From: Rhodocyclales bacterium
GTDB taxonomy: Bacteria; Pseudomonadota; Gammaproteobacteria; Burkholderiales; Rhodocyclaceae
DNA: 64,000 nucleotides
Reading direction: 5' to 3'
NCBI GenBank assembly: GCA_016235165.1
Contig: JACRLX010000046.1
Span: forward strand, 62,001-126,000
Part shown: piece after piece, positions 18,585 through 31,713 of the stretch
How the letters are laid out: every line of letters begins with the position of its first letter
Numbering within the stretch: position 1 is the stretch's first letter
Notes under the pieces: model-generated
Told to the model about the DNA's origin: nothing
Databases searched by the model: none
Seen by the model: the letters and a program-made list of their open reading frames with translations, nothing else
Translations under genes and position numbers: made by a program

Positions 18585-19223
18585 TCAGGGTTTCCAGCGC
18601 ATGAAGTTGCCCAGCAGGCACAGGCCGCTCTGGGCGCTCTTTTCCGGATGAAACTGAACGGCGAAGATGTTATCGCGGGCAACCGCACTGGTAAAGGGGA
18701 TGCCATAGTTGCTTGAGCCGGCGATCACGGCCGGATCCAGCGGCTCGACGTAATAGCTGTGCACAAAATAGAAACGCGAGTCATCCGCGATGCCGTCCCA
18801 CAGGGGATGGGGCTCAGCCTGATGCACGCGGTTCCAGCCCATGTGGGGCACCTTGAGGCGGGAACCGTCGGCGGCCTTCATCGCCGCCTCCGGAAAACGC
18901 GGCACGCGGCCGGGAAGGATTTCCAGGCCCATCACATCACCTTCCTCGGCGTGACCGAAAAGCATTTGCAAGCCGACACAGATGCCGAGAAAGGGCTTCT
19001 CCGCCGCGGCGCGTATCACGGCCTCACGCAGGCCGCGAGCGGCAAGTTCGCGCATGCAATCGGGCATCGCCCCCTGGCCAGGAACCACGACGCGATCCGC
19101 AGCGGCGATCTGCGCCGCATCGGAACTGACGCAAACCACGGCGTCGGGCGCCACATGCTCGATGGCCTTGGCCACCGAACGCAGGTTACCCATGCCGTAA
19201 TCGACGACAACCACGGAACTCAT
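18585..19223 (-). CDS. hisH: Imidazole glycerol phosphate synthase glutamine amidotransferase subunit
   Basis: 212 residues from the ATG at 19223 ([17 protein letters not shown]). Class I amidotransferase nucleophile in [12 protein letters not shown], and His/Glu in [13 protein letters not shown] at the C-terminus. Supplies ammonia to HisF. Confidence 0.96.
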   Translation of the reverse strand: MSSVVVVDYGMGNLRSVAKAIEHVAPDAVVCVSSDAAQIAAADRVVVPGQGAMPDCMRELAARGLREAVIRAAAEKPFLGICVGLQMLFGHAEEGDVMGLEILPGRVPRFPEAAMKAADGSRLKVPHMGWNRVHQAEPHPLWDGIADDSRFYFVHSYYVEPLDPAVIAGSSNYGIPFTSAVARDNIFAVQFHPEKSAQSGLCLLGNFMRWKP

Positions 19224-19233
19224 CTGAAAACGC

Positions 19234-19821
19234 TCAGAGCGTGCCTTTGGTCGAGGGAATGGCGCCGGCCGCGCGCGGATCGGCTTCCACCGCCATGCGC
19301 AGCGCACGGGCGAATGCCTTGAACACCGTCTCGGCCTGGTGGTGGGAGTTGTCGCCGCGCAGGGCGTCGATGTGCACCGTGATGGCGGCGTGGTTCACCA
19401 GCCCCTGAAAGAATTCCCGCACCAGATCGACATCGAACTCGCCGATCATGGCCCGGGTGAAAGGGACGTTGAACACCAGCCCCGGACGCCCGGACAAATC
19501 AACCACCACGCGCGACAAGGCTTCGTCGAGCGGCACATAGGCATGGCCATAGCGACGCAAGCCCTTCTTGTCGCCAATGGCCTTGCTCAGTGCCTGACCC
19601 AGGGCGATGCCGACATCCTCAACGGTGTGATGGGCGTCGATGTGCAGATCGCCCTTGGCCTCGACGGCCAAATCGATCATGCCATGGCGGGCGATCTGGT
19701 CCAGCATGTGGTCGAAGAAGCCGACGCCAGTCGCGAGTTTGGAAGTGCCGGAACCGTCGAGATCGACGACGACGCGAATCTGCGTCTCCAGGGTATTGCG
19801 CGTTATTTCTGCTTGCCGCAT
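19234..19821 (-). CDS. hisB: Imidazoleglycerol-phosphate dehydratase
   Basis: 195 residues from the ATG at 19821. Metal-binding repeats [13 protein letters not shown] and [16 protein letters not shown] in the first half, with [19 protein letters not shown] later. Monofunctional dehydratase without the phosphatase domain of enterobacterial HisB. It heads the hisBHAFIE run because hisC upstream is inverted, so a promoter is needed in the 103-base gap at 19822-19924. Confidence 0.95.
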   Translation of the reverse strand: MRQAEITRNTLETQIRVVVDLDGSGTSKLATGVGFFDHMLDQIARHGMIDLAVEAKGDLHIDAHHTVEDVGIALGQALSKAIGDKKGLRRYGHAYVPLDEALSRVVVDLSGRPGLVFNVPFTRAMIGEFDVDLVREFFQGLVNHAAITVHIDALRGDNSHHQAETVFKAFARALRMAVEADPRAAGAIPSTKGTL

Positions 19822-19924
19822 GGCTTCGGAACATCGAGCAAGAGGTGAAGGCGTGCATGATACCATCGGCCTAGTAGCGCGCACGCCGCGCCAAATCGCC
19901 ATTCCACCCGCCACACACCCCGCC

Positions 19925-20983
19925 ATGAGCCGCTTCTGGAGCAATGTCGTCAAGGGCCTCACGCCCTACGTGCCGGGCGAGCAACCCAAGCTCGCCAACC
20001 TGATCAAGCTGAACACCAACGAGAACCCCTACGGACCCTCGCCGCGCGCGCTGGAGGCCATCCGTGCGGCAGCGGACGAATCGCTCAAGCTCTATCCCGA
20101 TCCCAACGCCGATGTTTTGAAACGGGCGATTGCCCAACTGCACGGCCTGACGCCACAGCAGGTATTCGTCGGCAATGGCTCGGATGAAGTGCTCGCCCAT
20201 GTCTTCCTGGGTTTGCTCAAGCACGAGCGCCCGGTGCTCTTCCCGGACATCAGCTACAGCTTTTATCCGGTGTATTGCGGCCTCTACCGAATCGCTTATG
20301 AAACCGTCGCGCTGGGTGAGGACTTCTCGATCCTGGCGACAGACTACACCAGGCCCAACGGCGGCATCATCTTCCCCAATCCCAATGCCCCCACCGGGCG
20401 GCTTCTGGCACTGGACGAGATAGTCGAAATACTGCGCGCCAATCCCGACTCGGTGGTGGTGATCGATGAAGCCTATGTGGACTTTGGCGGGGAGAGCGCC
20501 ATTCCGCTGATTGCCGACCACCCCAACCTGCTGGTGGTGCATACCTTTTCCAAATCGCGCTCGCTGGCGGGACTGCGCGTCGGTTTCGCGATCGGGCAGC
20601 CGGACTTGATCGAAGCGCTGGAACGCGTCAAGAACAGTTTCAATTCCTACCCGCTGGACCGTCTGGCGATTGCCGGCGCCGTGGCCGCGATCGAGGACCG
20701 TGGGCATTTCGAAACCACACGCCGCGCGGTAATCGCCACCCGCGAAAAATTGGTTGCCGATTTAACCGCGCTCGGCTTCGAGGTCATTCCCTCGGCCGCC
20801 AATTTCGTCTTCGCGCGCCATCCCCGGCACGACGCGCAAAAGTCGGCGCTGGCACTACGCCAACGCAGCATCATCGTGCGCCATTTCAGGGCGCCGCGCA
20901 TCGACCAGTTCCTGCGCATCACGGTCGGCACCGATGCGCAGTGCGCGGCACTGATTGCCGCACTGAGGGAAATTCTCCGCTGA
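19925..20983 (+). CDS. hisC: Histidinol-phosphate aminotransferase, inverted relative to the his cluster
   Basis: 352 residues from the ATG at 19925. Fold-type I PLP enzyme: [18 protein letters not shown] at the N-terminus, [26 protein letters not shown], and the PLP lysine in [19 protein letters not shown]. Transfers the amino group to imidazole-acetol phosphate. It lies between hisB and hisD but on the opposite strand, convergent with hisD (14-base gap) and divergent from hisB, so it cannot share their transcript. Confidence 0.95.
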   Translation: MSRFWSNVVKGLTPYVPGEQPKLANLIKLNTNENPYGPSPRALEAIRAAADESLKLYPDPNADVLKRAIAQLHGLTPQQVFVGNGSDEVLAHVFLGLLKHERPVLFPDISYSFYPVYCGLYRIAYETVALGEDFSILATDYTRPNGGIIFPNPNAPTGRLLALDEIVEILRANPDSVVVIDEAYVDFGGESAIPLIADHPNLLVVHTFSKSRSLAGLRVGFAIGQPDLIEALERVKNSFNSYPLDRLAIAGAVAAIEDRGHFETTRRAVIATREKLVADLTALGFEVIPSAANFVFARHPRHDAQKSALALRQRSIIVRHFRAPRIDQFLRITVGTDAQCAALIAALREILR

Positions 20984-20997
20984 GCCTGCCGGCTCGG

Positions 20998-22293
20998 TCA
21001 GGAATCGCAGCGCAGTTCCGCGGCGCGGGCATGCGCCGTCAGACCCTCGCCGTGCGCCAGGGTCGATGCGATCGGGCCCAGCGTCCTCGCACCCGCGGCC
21101 GAGACTTCGATCAGGCTGGAGCGCTTCTGGAAATCGTAGACGCCGAGCGGCGAGGAAAAGCGCGCGCTGCGCGAGGTCGGCAGGACATGGTTGGGACCGG
21201 CGCAGTAGTCGCCGAGCGACTCCGAAGCATGGTGGCCGATGAAAATGGCTCCGGCGTGGCGAATCTTTTCCACCAGCGGCGCGGGGTCGGAAACCGACAG
21301 TTCCAGGTGCTCGGGGGCGATGCGATTGGCGATCTCGCAGGCTTCGTCGAGGCTCGCCACCTGTATCAGCGCCCCGCGTCCGGCAAGCGACGCGGCGATC
21401 ACTTCACGGCGCGGCATGGTCGGCAGCAGGCGCTCGATGCTGGCATACACCCTGGCGATGAAATCGGCGTCGGGACAAAGCAGGATGGCCTGCGCCAGCT
21501 CGTCGTGCTCCGCCTGGGCGAACAAATCGATCGCCACCCAGTCGGGATTCGCCGTGCGATCGGCGATGATCAGCACCTCGGAAGGGCCGGCCACCATGTC
21601 GATGCCAACGGTGCCAAAAACGCGGCGCTTGGCGGCGGCGACGTAGGCATTGCCGGGGCCGACGATCTTGTCCACCTGCGGCACGGTCTGGGTGCCGTAG
21701 GCCAGCGCGGCCACGGCCTGGGCGCCGCCGATGGTGAATACCCGATCCACTCCGGAGAGGCAGGCGGCCGCCAATACCAGCGCATTCTTTTCGCCGCGGG
21801 GAGTGGGCACCACCATCACCAGTTCGCCGACCCCGGCCACTTTGGCCGGCAGCGCATTCATCAGCACCGAACTCGGATAGGCCGCCTTGCCACCAGGCAC
21901 ATAGAGCCCAACACGGTCGAGCGGCGTGACCTTTTGCCCCAGGCGCGTGCCGTCGGCCTCGGTAAAGCTCCAGGACTCCATTTTCTGTCGCTCGTGGTAA
22001 CTGCTGACGCGCTCCGCCGCCGCTTCGAGCGCCTTGCGCTGCACCGGCGGCAGGCGGTCGAGCGCATGCCTAAGTTCCGCGCGCGGCAACTCCAGCTCGG
22101 ACATGCTGCCCGGTTCCAGCTTGTCAAAGCGACGCGTGTAATCGAGCACCGCCGGATCGCCCTCGCGACGCACGCGCGCCAGGATTTCGGCGACGGTATT
22201 CTCGATCGCCTCGTCGGTCGAATTGTCGAAGTGCAGCAAGGCATCGAGTGTCGCGGCAAACCCGGAGTCGGCGCTGGACAGACGGCGTATCAT
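20998..22293 (-). CDS. hisD: Histidinol dehydrogenase
   Basis: 431 residues from the ATG at 22293. Recognised by [33 protein letters not shown] and [15 protein letters not shown], then the zinc/catalytic His segments AEHDELAQA and [19 protein letters not shown]. Catalyses the last two NAD-dependent steps. Overlaps the hisG stop by four bases. Confidence 0.96.
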   Translation of the reverse strand: MIRRLSSADSGFAATLDALLHFDNSTDEAIENTVAEILARVRREGDPAVLDYTRRFDKLEPGSMSELELPRAELRHALDRLPPVQRKALEAAAERVSSYHERQKMESWSFTEADGTRLGQKVTPLDRVGLYVPGGKAAYPSSVLMNALPAKVAGVGELVMVVPTPRGEKNALVLAAACLSGVDRVFTIGGAQAVAALAYGTQTVPQVDKIVGPGNAYVAAAKRRVFGTVGIDMVAGPSEVLIIADRTANPDWVAIDLFAQAEHDELAQAILLCPDADFIARVYASIERLLPTMPRREVIAASLAGRGALIQVASLDEACEIANRIAPEHLELSVSDPAPLVEKIRHAGAIFIGHHASESLGDYCAGPNHVLPTSRSARFSSPLGVYDFQKRSSLIEVSAAGARTLGPIASTLAHGEGLTAHARAAELRCDS

Positions 22294-22931
22294 TTGACGG
22301 CCCCCTCGATCGCCGAAATCACCGGCTGCAAGAGTTCGCGCTTGATTTTCAGGGCCGCCTGATTGACCACCAGACGCGATGAGATCTGCATGATTTCCTC
22401 GACCTCGACCAGATTGTTGGCCTTCAGCGTCGCGCCGGACGACACCAGGTCGACAATCGCCTCGGCAAGCCCCGCCAGGGGCGCCAGTTCCATCGAGCCG
22501 TAGAGCTTGATCAGGTCTACATGCACGCCCTTGGCGGCAAAATGTTCGCGGGCCACGGCAATGTACTTGGTGGCGATGCGCAGGCGCGCGCCGCGTCGCA
22601 CCGCCGCCGCGTAGTCGAACCCGTCCGGTGCCGCGACGCACATGCGGCAGCGGGCAATCCGCAGGTCCAGGGGCTGATAAAGGCCGATGCCGCTGTGTTC
22701 GAGCAACACATCCTTGCCGGCGATGCCGAGGTCGGCGGCACCGTACTGCACATAGGTCGGCACGTCCGAGGCGCGCACGATGACCACCCGCACGTCATCG
22801 CGGTTGGTACCGATGATGAGTTTGCGCGACTTCTCCGGATCCTCGGCCGGAACGATGCCGGCCGCCTTCAAGAGTGGCAGCGTTTCCTCGAAAATGCGGC
22901 CCTTGGAAAGGGCGATGGTGATTCCGCTCAT
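22290..22931 (-). CDS. hisG: ATP phosphoribosyltransferase, short form
   Basis: 213 residues. [20 protein letters not shown] at the start, [12 protein letters not shown], and the PRPP-binding loop [20 protein letters not shown]. The length fits the short HisG form without the C-terminal regulatory ACT-like domain. That form works as a hetero-octamer with HisZ, which is not in this window. Follows murA after four bases. Confidence 0.95.
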   Translation of the reverse strand: MSGITIALSKGRIFEETLPLLKAAGIVPAEDPEKSRKLIIGTNRDDVRVVIVRASDVPTYVQYGAADLGIAGKDVLLEHSGIGLYQPLDLRIARCRMCVAAPDGFDYAAAVRRGARLRIATKYIAVAREHFAAKGVHVDLIKLYGSMELAPLAGLAEAIVDLVSSGATLKANNLVEVEEIMQISSRLVVNQAALKIKRELLQPVISAIEGAVK

Positions 22932-22935
22932 GTGT

Positions 22936-24487
<1,552 letters not shown>

Positions 24488-24497
24488 GGTGATTTCC

Positions 24498-25253
24498 TCA
24501 GGCACGCAGCTTGTAGCCGCTTTTCAGCAGGTTAAGGGTGAATACGGTCAGGATCGCGAAGCAGGCAGCGACCACGGCCAGGCTCAGCCAGGGGGATGCA
24601 TCGGAAACCCCGAAGAAGCCGTGGCGAAAACCGTCGATCATGTAGAAGACGGGATTCCAGTGCGAAAGTTGCTGCCAGAACGGCGGCAGGGAATGCACCG
24701 AATAAAACACGCCCGACAGGAAGGTCAGCGGCATGATCAGGAAATTCTGGAAGGCCGCAAGCTGGTCGAATTTCTCGGCCCAGATGCCGGCGATGACGCC
24801 CAGGCTGCCGAGGATGGCACCGCCCAGCACGGCGAAGATCAGGATCCACCACGGCTCGGCGAAACCCAGCGGGGCGAACCACAGGGTCGCCAGCAGCACG
24901 CCGCCGCCGACCACGCAGCCGCGCACCACGGCGGCCAGCACGTAGGCAGCAAAAAACTCCAGGTAGGAAATCGGCGGCAGCAGGACGAACACGATATTTC
25001 CAGTGACCTTCGACTGGATCAGCGAAGACGAGGAATTGGCGAAGGCGTTCTGCAGCACCGACATGATCACCAGACCCGGAATCAGGAAGGCGGTATAGGC
25101 AATGCCATGGATCTTGACGTGCCCTTCCAGCACGTGGGAAAAGATCAACAGGTAAAGCAGGGCGGTAAGGACAGGCGCGGCGACGGTCTGGGCGGCAACC
25201 TTCCAGAAGCGCAGCACTTCCTTGTAAAGCAGGGTGGAGAATCCGCCGCGCAT
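24498..25253 (-). CDS. ABC-2 type exporter permease (YadH-like)
   Basis: 251 residues, six hydrophobic helices. Conserved ABC-2 segments are FLIPGLVIMSVLQNAFANSS and FLSGVFYSVHSLPPFWQ near residue 185. It partners with the ATPase encoded immediately upstream (one-base gap). Substrate unknown. Confidence 0.9.
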   Translation of the reverse strand: MRGGFSTLLYKEVLRFWKVAAQTVAAPVLTALLYLLIFSHVLEGHVKIHGIAYTAFLIPGLVIMSVLQNAFANSSSSLIQSKVTGNIVFVLLPPISYLEFFAAYVLAAVVRGCVVGGGVLLATLWFAPLGFAEPWWILIFAVLGGAILGSLGVIAGIWAEKFDQLAAFQNFLIMPLTFLSGVFYSVHSLPPFWQQLSHWNPVFYMIDGFRHGFFGVSDASPWLSLAVVAACFAILTVFTLNLLKSGYKLRA

Positions 25254-25254
25254 T

Positions 25255-26163
<909 letters not shown>

Positions 26164-26186
26164 GGAGACCTGGCAAAACGCCGGGG

Positions 26187-26468
26187 TCAGTGCTGCGGCA
26201 GCAGATCGCTTACGCCGTAAACCTCGGCGAGACTCAGCAGGTTCCGCGGGGTATTGAGCAGCTGTACCGTCTTGCCGGCATTGCGAGCGGCACGCATCCA
26301 GCCAAAAATGACAGCCAGACAGGAAGAATCCATTTCCGTGACGCCGGAGAGATCGAATACCGGCTGGTTCGCCAGAATCACCGCTTCGCCCTCGGCCAGC
26401 AACGCGGCCGCGCCAGCCATGGTCATCGGCCCGGATACCTCGACGCGATCAGCCAGCGCACGGATCAT
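26187..26468 (-). CDS. mlaB: STAS-domain protein MlaB
   Basis: 93 residues, single STAS domain with DLSGVTEMDSSCLAVIFGWM around the conserved Asp-Ser of this fold. MlaB binds the MlaF ATPase in the inner-membrane phospholipid transporter. Overlaps the mlaC stop by four bases. Confidence 0.88.
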   Translation of the reverse strand: MIRALADRVEVSGPMTMAGAAALLAEGEAVILANQPVFDLSGVTEMDSSCLAVIFGWMRAARNAGKTVQLLNTPRNLLSLAEVYGVSDLLPQH

Positions 26469-27085
26469 TTCTTGACCGAAGCAGCCTCGCCGGACTTGTT
26501 CTTGGCCTGTAGCGATTTCACCAGGCCATCGATGCCGTTGTTGCGGACCTCGGAGGCGAAGGACTCGCGGTAGTTGGTGACCAGGCTGATCCCGCCAACC
26601 TCGATGTCATACACCTTCCAGGCGCTGCCCAACTTTTCCAGGTAGTAGTCGAGTTCGATGTTCTTGCCGGCGCCCGACTGCTTGATTTCGGTACGGACAC
26701 GAACATCGGTTTCACCGGGTTTGGCAGTAAAGGGCCGGAAATCAATGGTCTGGTTCTTGTACTCGGTCAGCGCCTTCGAATAGGTGCGTACCAGCAGGGT
26801 ACGAAACTCGTCGGTCAGCGCCTTTTGCTGGGCGGCATTGGCCTGGCGCCAATCGCGGGCGAGGGCGAGTTGCGTCATGCGGGTGAAATTGAAATGCGGC
26901 AGCACTTTGGCTTCGACCAGTTCGATCGCCTTCCGGGTGTTACCCGACTGGATGTCCTTGTCCTTGCGAACGATGTCGAGAACCTCGTTGGTGACGTTCT
27001 TGATCAGCGCGTCCGGAGACAACTCCTGAGCCGACGTCGGCAAGGCGAACAGCAGGGCGCTGAACAGGGCAAAAAGGTATTTCAT
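26465..27085 (-). CDS. mlaC: Periplasmic phospholipid-binding protein MlaC
   Basis: 206 residues. Sec signal peptide MKYLFALFSALLFALPTSAQ, then the MlaC/Ttg2D fold with HFNFTRMTQLALARDWRQAN and DIEVGGISLVTNYRESF. Shuttles phospholipid between MlaA and MlaFEDB. Confidence 0.94.
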   Translation of the reverse strand: MKYLFALFSALLFALPTSAQELSPDALIKNVTNEVLDIVRKDKDIQSGNTRKAIELVEAKVLPHFNFTRMTQLALARDWRQANAAQQKALTDEFRTLLVRTYSKALTEYKNQTIDFRPFTAKPGETDVRVRTEIKQSGAGKNIELDYYLEKLGSAWKVYDIEVGGISLVTNYRESFASEVRNNGIDGLVKSLQAKNKSGEAASVKK

Positions 27086-27138
27086 GTGACTTTCCCGTGG
27101 ATCGCCGGCACCGGAAAACCCGGCCCGGACGCAGTGAA

Positions 27139-27972
27139 TTATCTGGCTGAGGTCGAATCGCCCTGCAAAGCCAAAACCGGAACGGGGGCTGCCGCCGCCC
27201 GCGGTTCGGAGAGGGCATCCGCCGGGGCGGCAAGCGGCGCCATCGGCTCGATGTCGGCATGGGCTTCGAGATCACGCGGCGGATTGCCATCGTGAATCAG
27301 GTTGCGACGACGCTGAAGATAGGCATCGCGGATGTACGAGTATTTATCCAGCGCGGCCTCTTCCACCACCTTGTCGGCAGGCAGAAGATTGGCGCGATCG
27401 CTGATCGTACGCAATACCAGGGCAGCGTCACGGGTGCGCCTGGGCCGGTGATTCGCGACCGGGTCGGCGGCGACATCCAGAACCAGGCCAACGGTATCGC
27501 GAGCGGTACGGGGGCCGAACACCGGGATCACGACATAGGCTCCGTTACCCACGCCCCAACGGCCAAAGGTCTGGCCGAAATCTTCTTCATGTTTTTCCAG
27601 GCCTGCATCCGACGCGATATCCAGCACACCCAGCAAACCAATCGTGGAATTGATGGCAACGCGGCCGAAGTCATTGAACGCCTGGGGAATCTTGCCCTGG
27701 AGCAGATTATTGACACCAACAAAAAGGTCGTCGATGTTGGCGAAAAAGTTTGTCACGCCGGTGCGGATCGGCGACGGCAAAACGGCCTCGTAGCCCTTCG
27801 CCACCGGTTTCACGATCGCGGAATCCAGCCCTTCGTTGAAGGCGAACATGGCGCGGTTGAAGCCCTCGATCGGATCCTTGGGATTGCCCGAGGTAGCGCA
27901 ACCGGCAAGCAGTCCGATCGCCATTCCGGCTATGGCTATCGATTTGAGTTGGGCTGTCAGCGTTGTTTTCAT
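27139..27972 (-). CDS. mlaA: Outer-membrane lipoprotein MlaA (VacJ)
   Basis: 277 residues. Lipobox LLAGC at about residue 25. The family motif DPIEGFNRAMFAFNEGLD, then FGRVAINSTIGLLGVLDIAS and GNGAYVVIPVFGPRTARDT are diagnostic. Removes phospholipid from the outer leaflet. The C-terminal ~45 residues are Ala/Pro-rich and not conserved. Confidence 0.95.
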   Translation of the reverse strand: MKTTLTAQLKSIAIAGMAIGLLAGCATSGNPKDPIEGFNRAMFAFNEGLDSAIVKPVAKGYEAVLPSPIRTGVTNFFANIDDLFVGVNNLLQGKIPQAFNDFGRVAINSTIGLLGVLDIASDAGLEKHEEDFGQTFGRWGVGNGAYVVIPVFGPRTARDTVGLVLDVAADPVANHRPRRTRDAALVLRTISDRANLLPADKVVEEAALDKYSYIRDAYLQRRRNLIHDGNPPRDLEAHADIEPMAPLAAPADALSEPRAAAAPVPVLALQGDSTSAR

Positions 27973-27996
27973 TGTTGTTCGGGCACCTATCCGCTA

Positions 27997-28467
27997 CTAC
28001 TTCTTGCCGCCATCTTCGGCAGCCTTGTTGAACATGAACTGGCTGATCAGCTTTTCCAGCACCACGGCCGACTGAGTCTTCTTGATGGTATCGCCGGCCT
28101 TCAACATCGCCGTGTCACCACCCACTTCGAAACCTATGTACTGCTCGCCCAGCAATCCCGACGTATTGATCGTCGCAAAGGTGTCACGCGGAAACTTGTA
28201 GCGTGTATCGAGATTCATGGTCACCACCGCGACGTAAGCTTCCGGATCAAACCTGATCTCCGTTACCCGCCCGACCACGACTCCTGCGCTTTTTACCGCT
28301 CCGCGCACCTTCAGGCCGCCGATGTTATCAAATTTGGCCTGAATTGCATAAGTATCGCCACTGCTGGCGGACGCCATGTTGCCCACCTTGAGGGCTAGAA
28401 ACAACAAGGCACCCAGTCCGACGGCAACGAAAAAGCCAACCCATAAATCCAAAGTCGTACGACTCAT
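27997..28467 (-). CDS. mlaD: MCE-domain protein MlaD
   Basis: 156 residues. One N-terminal membrane helix (LWVGFFVAVGLGALLFLALK), then a single MCE domain with FDNIGGLKVRGAVKSAGVVV and SGLLGEQYIGFEVGG. Forms the hexameric lipid channel of MlaFEDB. Confidence 0.95.
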   Translation of the reverse strand: MSRTTLDLWVGFFVAVGLGALLFLALKVGNMASASSGDTYAIQAKFDNIGGLKVRGAVKSAGVVVGRVTEIRFDPEAYVAVVTMNLDTRYKFPRDTFATINTSGLLGEQYIGFEVGGDTAMLKAGDTIKKTQSAVVLEKLISQFMFNKAAEDGGKK

Positions 28468-28468
28468 G

Positions 28469-29263
28469 TCACGTCCCTGTAAACATGAAAGCAGTGAGAA
28501 TGAAATCCGCCGCCAGAATGGCCAGCGATGATGTTACAACCGTGCGGGTGGTCGCCCCGGAAACCCCTTCGGCGGTCGGTTCGGCATCGTAGCCCTCGAA
28601 CACCGCCACCCAGCTGACGATGATGCCGAAAACAAAGCTCTTGATCACGCCATTGAGGATATCTTCGCGGAAATCCACCGAAGCCTGCATTTGCGACCAG
28701 AACGATCCCTCATCGACGCCGATCAACTGTACGCCGACCAGATAGCCGCCAAAAATGCCCATGGCTGAAAACAGGGCAGCCAGCATTGGCATCGATATCA
28801 CCCCCCCCCAGAACCGTGGTGCGACCACGCGGGCGATCGGGTCCACCGCCATCATTTCCATCGCGGAAAGCTGCTCGGTGGCTTTCATCATGCCGATTTC
28901 CGCCGTGATTGCCGAGCCGGCCCGGCTGGCGAAAAGCAAGGCCGCAACCACGGGACCCAGTTCCCGTACCAGGGACAGCGAAACCAGGACGCCCAGCGCC
29001 TCGGTCGAACCATAGCGCTGCAAGGTATCGTAGCCTTGCAGGCCAAGCACCATGCCGACGAACATGCCGGAAACCAGGATGATGATCAGGCTCAGGACAC
29101 CGGTGAAGTAGATCTCGCGTATCGTCAGGTTCAGCCGGCGCAATGCCGTGCCGGAATGCAGCAGCATGGCGAGAAAAAACCGGCTGGCATATCCCAGGCG
29201 CCAGATCCTGGAGGTCACCTTCTGGCCAAGGCTGCGCAGGGCATCCAGAATCACCTTATCCAC
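28469..29263 (-). CDS. mlaE: Phospholipid transporter permease MlaE
   Basis: 264 residues from a GTG at 29263 that overlaps the mlaF stop; this gives the family length and start (VDKVILDALRSLG). An ATG at 29296 would add 11 residues. MlaE signatures are LVRELGPVVAALLFASRAGS and AEIGMMKATEQLSAMEMMAV. Inner-membrane permease of the Mla system. Confidence 0.93.
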   Translation of the reverse strand: MDKVILDALRSLGQKVTSRIWRLGYASRFFLAMLLHSGTALRRLNLTIREIYFTGVLSLIIILVSGMFVGMVLGLQGYDTLQRYGSTEALGVLVSLSLVRELGPVVAALLFASRAGSAITAEIGMMKATEQLSAMEMMAVDPIARVVAPRFWGGVISMPMLAALFSAMGIFGGYLVGVQLIGVDEGSFWSQMQASVDFREDILNGVIKSFVFGIIVSWVAVFEGYDAEPTAEGVSGATTRTVVTSSLAILAADFILTAFMFTGT

Positions 29264-30071
29264 GAAGCGAGGCCCTTTCCATGATTTCGTCGCCATAAGG
29301 GCGCGCGGGATAGTGGAAGGGCACCGGGCCATCGGCTTCGCCCCAGATGAACTGATGCACGTAAGGAACCGTGGAACGCTTGATCTCCTCGGCCGTTCCT
29401 TCCGCCACGATCTTGCCGGCGGACACGAAATAAACGTAATCGACGATTTTCAATGACTCCTGCACATCATGGGTAACGACCACGGAACTGGCCCCGAGAA
29501 CATCGTTCAGCCTGCGAATCAGTTCGCCGATGATTGAAAGGGAAATCGGGTCGAGCCCGGCAAAAGGCTCGTCGTAGAGGATCAGCATGGGATCGAGCGC
29601 CACCGCCCTTGCCAGGGCCACCCGTCGCGCCATGCCGCCGGAGAGTTCCGCCGGCATCAGATCGTGCGCGCCACGCAAGCCGACCGCGTGCAATTTCATC
29701 ATGACCAGATCCCGGATCACGCTTTCGGGAAGGTCGGTGTGCTCGCGCATCTGGAACGCGATATTGTCATACACCGACATGTCGGTGAACAAGGCACCGA
29801 ACTGGAACAACATGCCCATGCGCCGGCGCAGGGCGTACAAACCGTCGCCATCGAGTTCATGCACCGCTTGCCCACCGACCCTGACCGACCCGGAGGTGGG
29901 CTTCAACTGCCCGCCGATCACCCGCAGCGTGGTGGTCTTGCCGCAACCGGAGCTTCCCATCACAGCCACGACCTTGCCCTTCGGAATCGTCATGTTGATT
30001 CCGGTAAGGACAGGCCGGCTGTCGTAGGTGAAGTTCAGATCGCGGATTTCGACGAGGGGTTCCTGGGACAT
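29256..30071 (-). CDS. mlaF: Phospholipid transporter ATP-binding protein MlaF
   Basis: 271 residues from the ATG at 30071. Walker A GSSGCGKTTTLRVIGG, signature LSGGMARRVALARAVALDP, Walker B LILYDEPFAGLDP, and VVVTHDVQESL. The long C-terminal tail is typical of MlaF and contacts MlaB. First gene of the mlaFEDACB operon. Confidence 0.95.
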   Translation of the reverse strand: MSQEPLVEIRDLNFTYDSRPVLTGINMTIPKGKVVAVMGSSGCGKTTTLRVIGGQLKPTSGSVRVGGQAVHELDGDGLYALRRRMGMLFQFGALFTDMSVYDNIAFQMREHTDLPESVIRDLVMMKLHAVGLRGAHDLMPAELSGGMARRVALARAVALDPMLILYDEPFAGLDPISLSIIGELIRRLNDVLGASSVVVTHDVQESLKIVDYVYFVSAGKIVAEGTAEEIKRSTVPYVHQFIWGEADGPVPFHYPARPYGDEIMERASLRG

Positions 30072-30109
30072 GTCTGCACCGGGATCACCGGCTCGATTTC
30101 TGCGGCTGG

Positions 30110-30118
30110 ATTTTAGCA
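30110..30118 (-). promoter_or_regulatory. Candidate extended -10 promoter of the mla operon
   Basis: On the minus strand TGCTAAAAT (TGn plus TAAAAT) lies 39-47 bases upstream of the mlaF ATG. No good -35 box is visible, which extended -10 promoters can tolerate. Confidence 0.4.
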
Positions 30119-30184
30119 GATCGCCCATTCTCCTTTTCCGGGGCAAACCCCGAAGTGCGGGGTAAACCGCATGCACAAACGACA

Positions 30185-30212
30185 TTGCGCCGCCACGGGA
30201 ATCGGCTAGCAT
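30185..30212 (+). promoter_or_regulatory. Candidate sigma70 promoter for the response-regulator gene
   Basis: TTGCGC (30185-30190), a 16-base spacer and TAGCAT (30207-30212), 33 bases before the TTG start at 30246. Both boxes are only partial matches. Confidence 0.35.
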
Positions 30213-30245
30213 GACCGGATCAAACCAACTTCCGCGGAAACCGAC

Positions 30246-31685
30246 TTGACCGCTTCCGACAGCAAGATCGAATTGCTGATCGTCGATGATGATCCCTTGA
30301 TCGCCGACGCGCTGGGGTTTTTTCTCGGCCGCGACTATGCAGTCACCACGGCATCGACCCGCGCCGAAGCCGTCCGCCGCCTGCGCGGGGGAAAGCAGGC
30401 GCCGGCGCTCGCCCTCATCGATCTGGGGCTCCCGCCCACACCCCACCGGCCGGATGAAGGCTTCGCGCTGATTGCCGACATCCTTGCCCATGCGCCGGGC
30501 ACGCGCATCGTCGTGCTGTCGGGTCAAAGCGACGAGCTGAACGCCCGCCACGCCAGGGCCCTGGGCGCAACCGAGTTCGTGGCCAAGCCGGCGGATCCGG
30601 AGTTCCTGCGCAAACTGATCAGCCGGGTGTTGTCTTTTAGCGACACATCGACTGGAAACGAAGACGGGCTGATCGGGGCCAGCGCGGCAATGCAAAAACT
30701 TCGGGCGCAGTTGCGCCAGTTTGCCAATTCACCGTTTCCGGTGCTGATCGAAGGTGAGTCGGGCAGCGGCAAGGAGCTGGCCGCCGCCGCGCTGCACAAG
30801 CTCTCGGAACGAAACGCCAGGCCTTACCTGGCGCTCAACTGCGCCGCCATCTCGCAGAACCTGGTCGAGGCGACGCTCTTTGGTCATGCCAAGGGCGCTT
30901 TTACCGGGGCCAGCGGCCACCGCTCCGGATACTTCGAGGAGGCGTCGGACGGTACCTTGTTCCTCGACGAAATCGGCGAGCTGCCGCTGGATTTGCAACC
31001 CAAGCTGCTGCGGGTGCTGGAGAACGGGGAATTCCAGCGCATCGGCGAAACCACGGCGCGCCGATCATCGGCGCGTGTCGTCGCGGCAAGCAATCGCGAT
31101 CTCAAAAAGGAGGTTCGCGAAGGCCGCTTCCGGGCCGACCTTTATCATCGCCTTTCGGTATTTACCGTCGCCATTCCCCCGTTGCGCGACCTCGGCGACG
31201 ACCGCATCCTGCTGCTGGAGCACTTTCGCGCGATTTACGCGGCCCAGGCCAATCTTCCGCAGTTTCGACTCGACGCCACCGCCCTGCAGCGCTTGCTGGC
31301 CTACCCGTTTCCGGGGAATGTGCGCGAACTGCGAAACATCGCGATTCGTCTCACGACCAAGTATGCCGGCAAGGATATCGGCATCGGCGAACTGGAAGCC
31401 GAACTCGACCCGGCCAACTGCGGCGAAAATGCTGCATCCCTCGCCGCACCAGCCATGGCCAGCCGCACCGAACTGATCACCCATGCGATGAACGAGATCC
31501 AGGGTCGCCCCGATTTCAACCTCGACGCCACCTTGCGCCTGTGGGAAGAAGCCTACATCGAAGCGGCCCAGCGGCTGGCGCACGACAACATGAGCCAGGC
31601 CGCACGCCTGCTCGGAATCAATCGCACCACGCTTTACAACCGCATCGACACGCTGGCACGCGAAAAGCGGGTCTCCCCCCAGTAG
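30246..31685 (+). CDS. Sigma54-dependent response regulator (NtrC/PrsR-like)
   Basis: 479 residues from a TTG at 30246. The receiver domain (1-130) has the acidic pair LIVDDDPLI, a phospho-acceptor Asp in ALIDLGLPP and the switch Lys in VAKPAD. The AAA+ domain (about 140-375) has Walker [12 protein letters not shown], the sigma54-contacting GAFTGASGH, Walker [14 protein letters not shown] and VRELRN. The C-terminus is a Fis-type helix-turn-helix ([20 protein letters not shown]). Activates sigma54 promoters when phosphorylated. No kinase gene is adjacent. Its place at the head of the pilus cluster suggests it controls that cluster, but I found no convincing sigma54 promoter in the gaps. Confidence 0.9.
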   Translation: MTASDSKIELLIVDDDPLIADALGFFLGRDYAVTTASTRAEAVRRLRGGKQAPALALIDLGLPPTPHRPDEGFALIADILAHAPGTRIVVLSGQSDELNARHARALGATEFVAKPADPEFLRKLISRVLSFSDTSTGNEDGLIGASAAMQKLRAQLRQFANSPFPVLIEGESGSGKELAAAALHKLSERNARPYLALNCAAISQNLVEATLFGHAKGAFTGASGHRSGYFEEASDGTLFLDEIGELPLDLQPKLLRVLENGEFQRIGETTARRSSARVVAASNRDLKKEVREGRFRADLYHRLSVFTVAIPPLRDLGDDRILLLEHFRAIYAAQANLPQFRLDATALQRLLAYPFPGNVRELRNIAIRLTTKYAGKDIGIGELEAELDPANCGENAASLAAPAMASRTELITHAMNEIQGRPDFNLDATLRLWEEAYIEAAQRLAHDNMSQAARLLGINRTTLYNRIDTLAREKRVSPQ

Positions 31686-31713
31686 CCCCGAGGCGCACCG
31701 ACGGACCACGCCC

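Noticed and set aside
20982-20995. Terminator hairpin GAGCC-TGCC-GGCTC between hisC and hisD
   Set aside because: Five-base stem without a T-tract; too weak to call although the convergent position is suitable.
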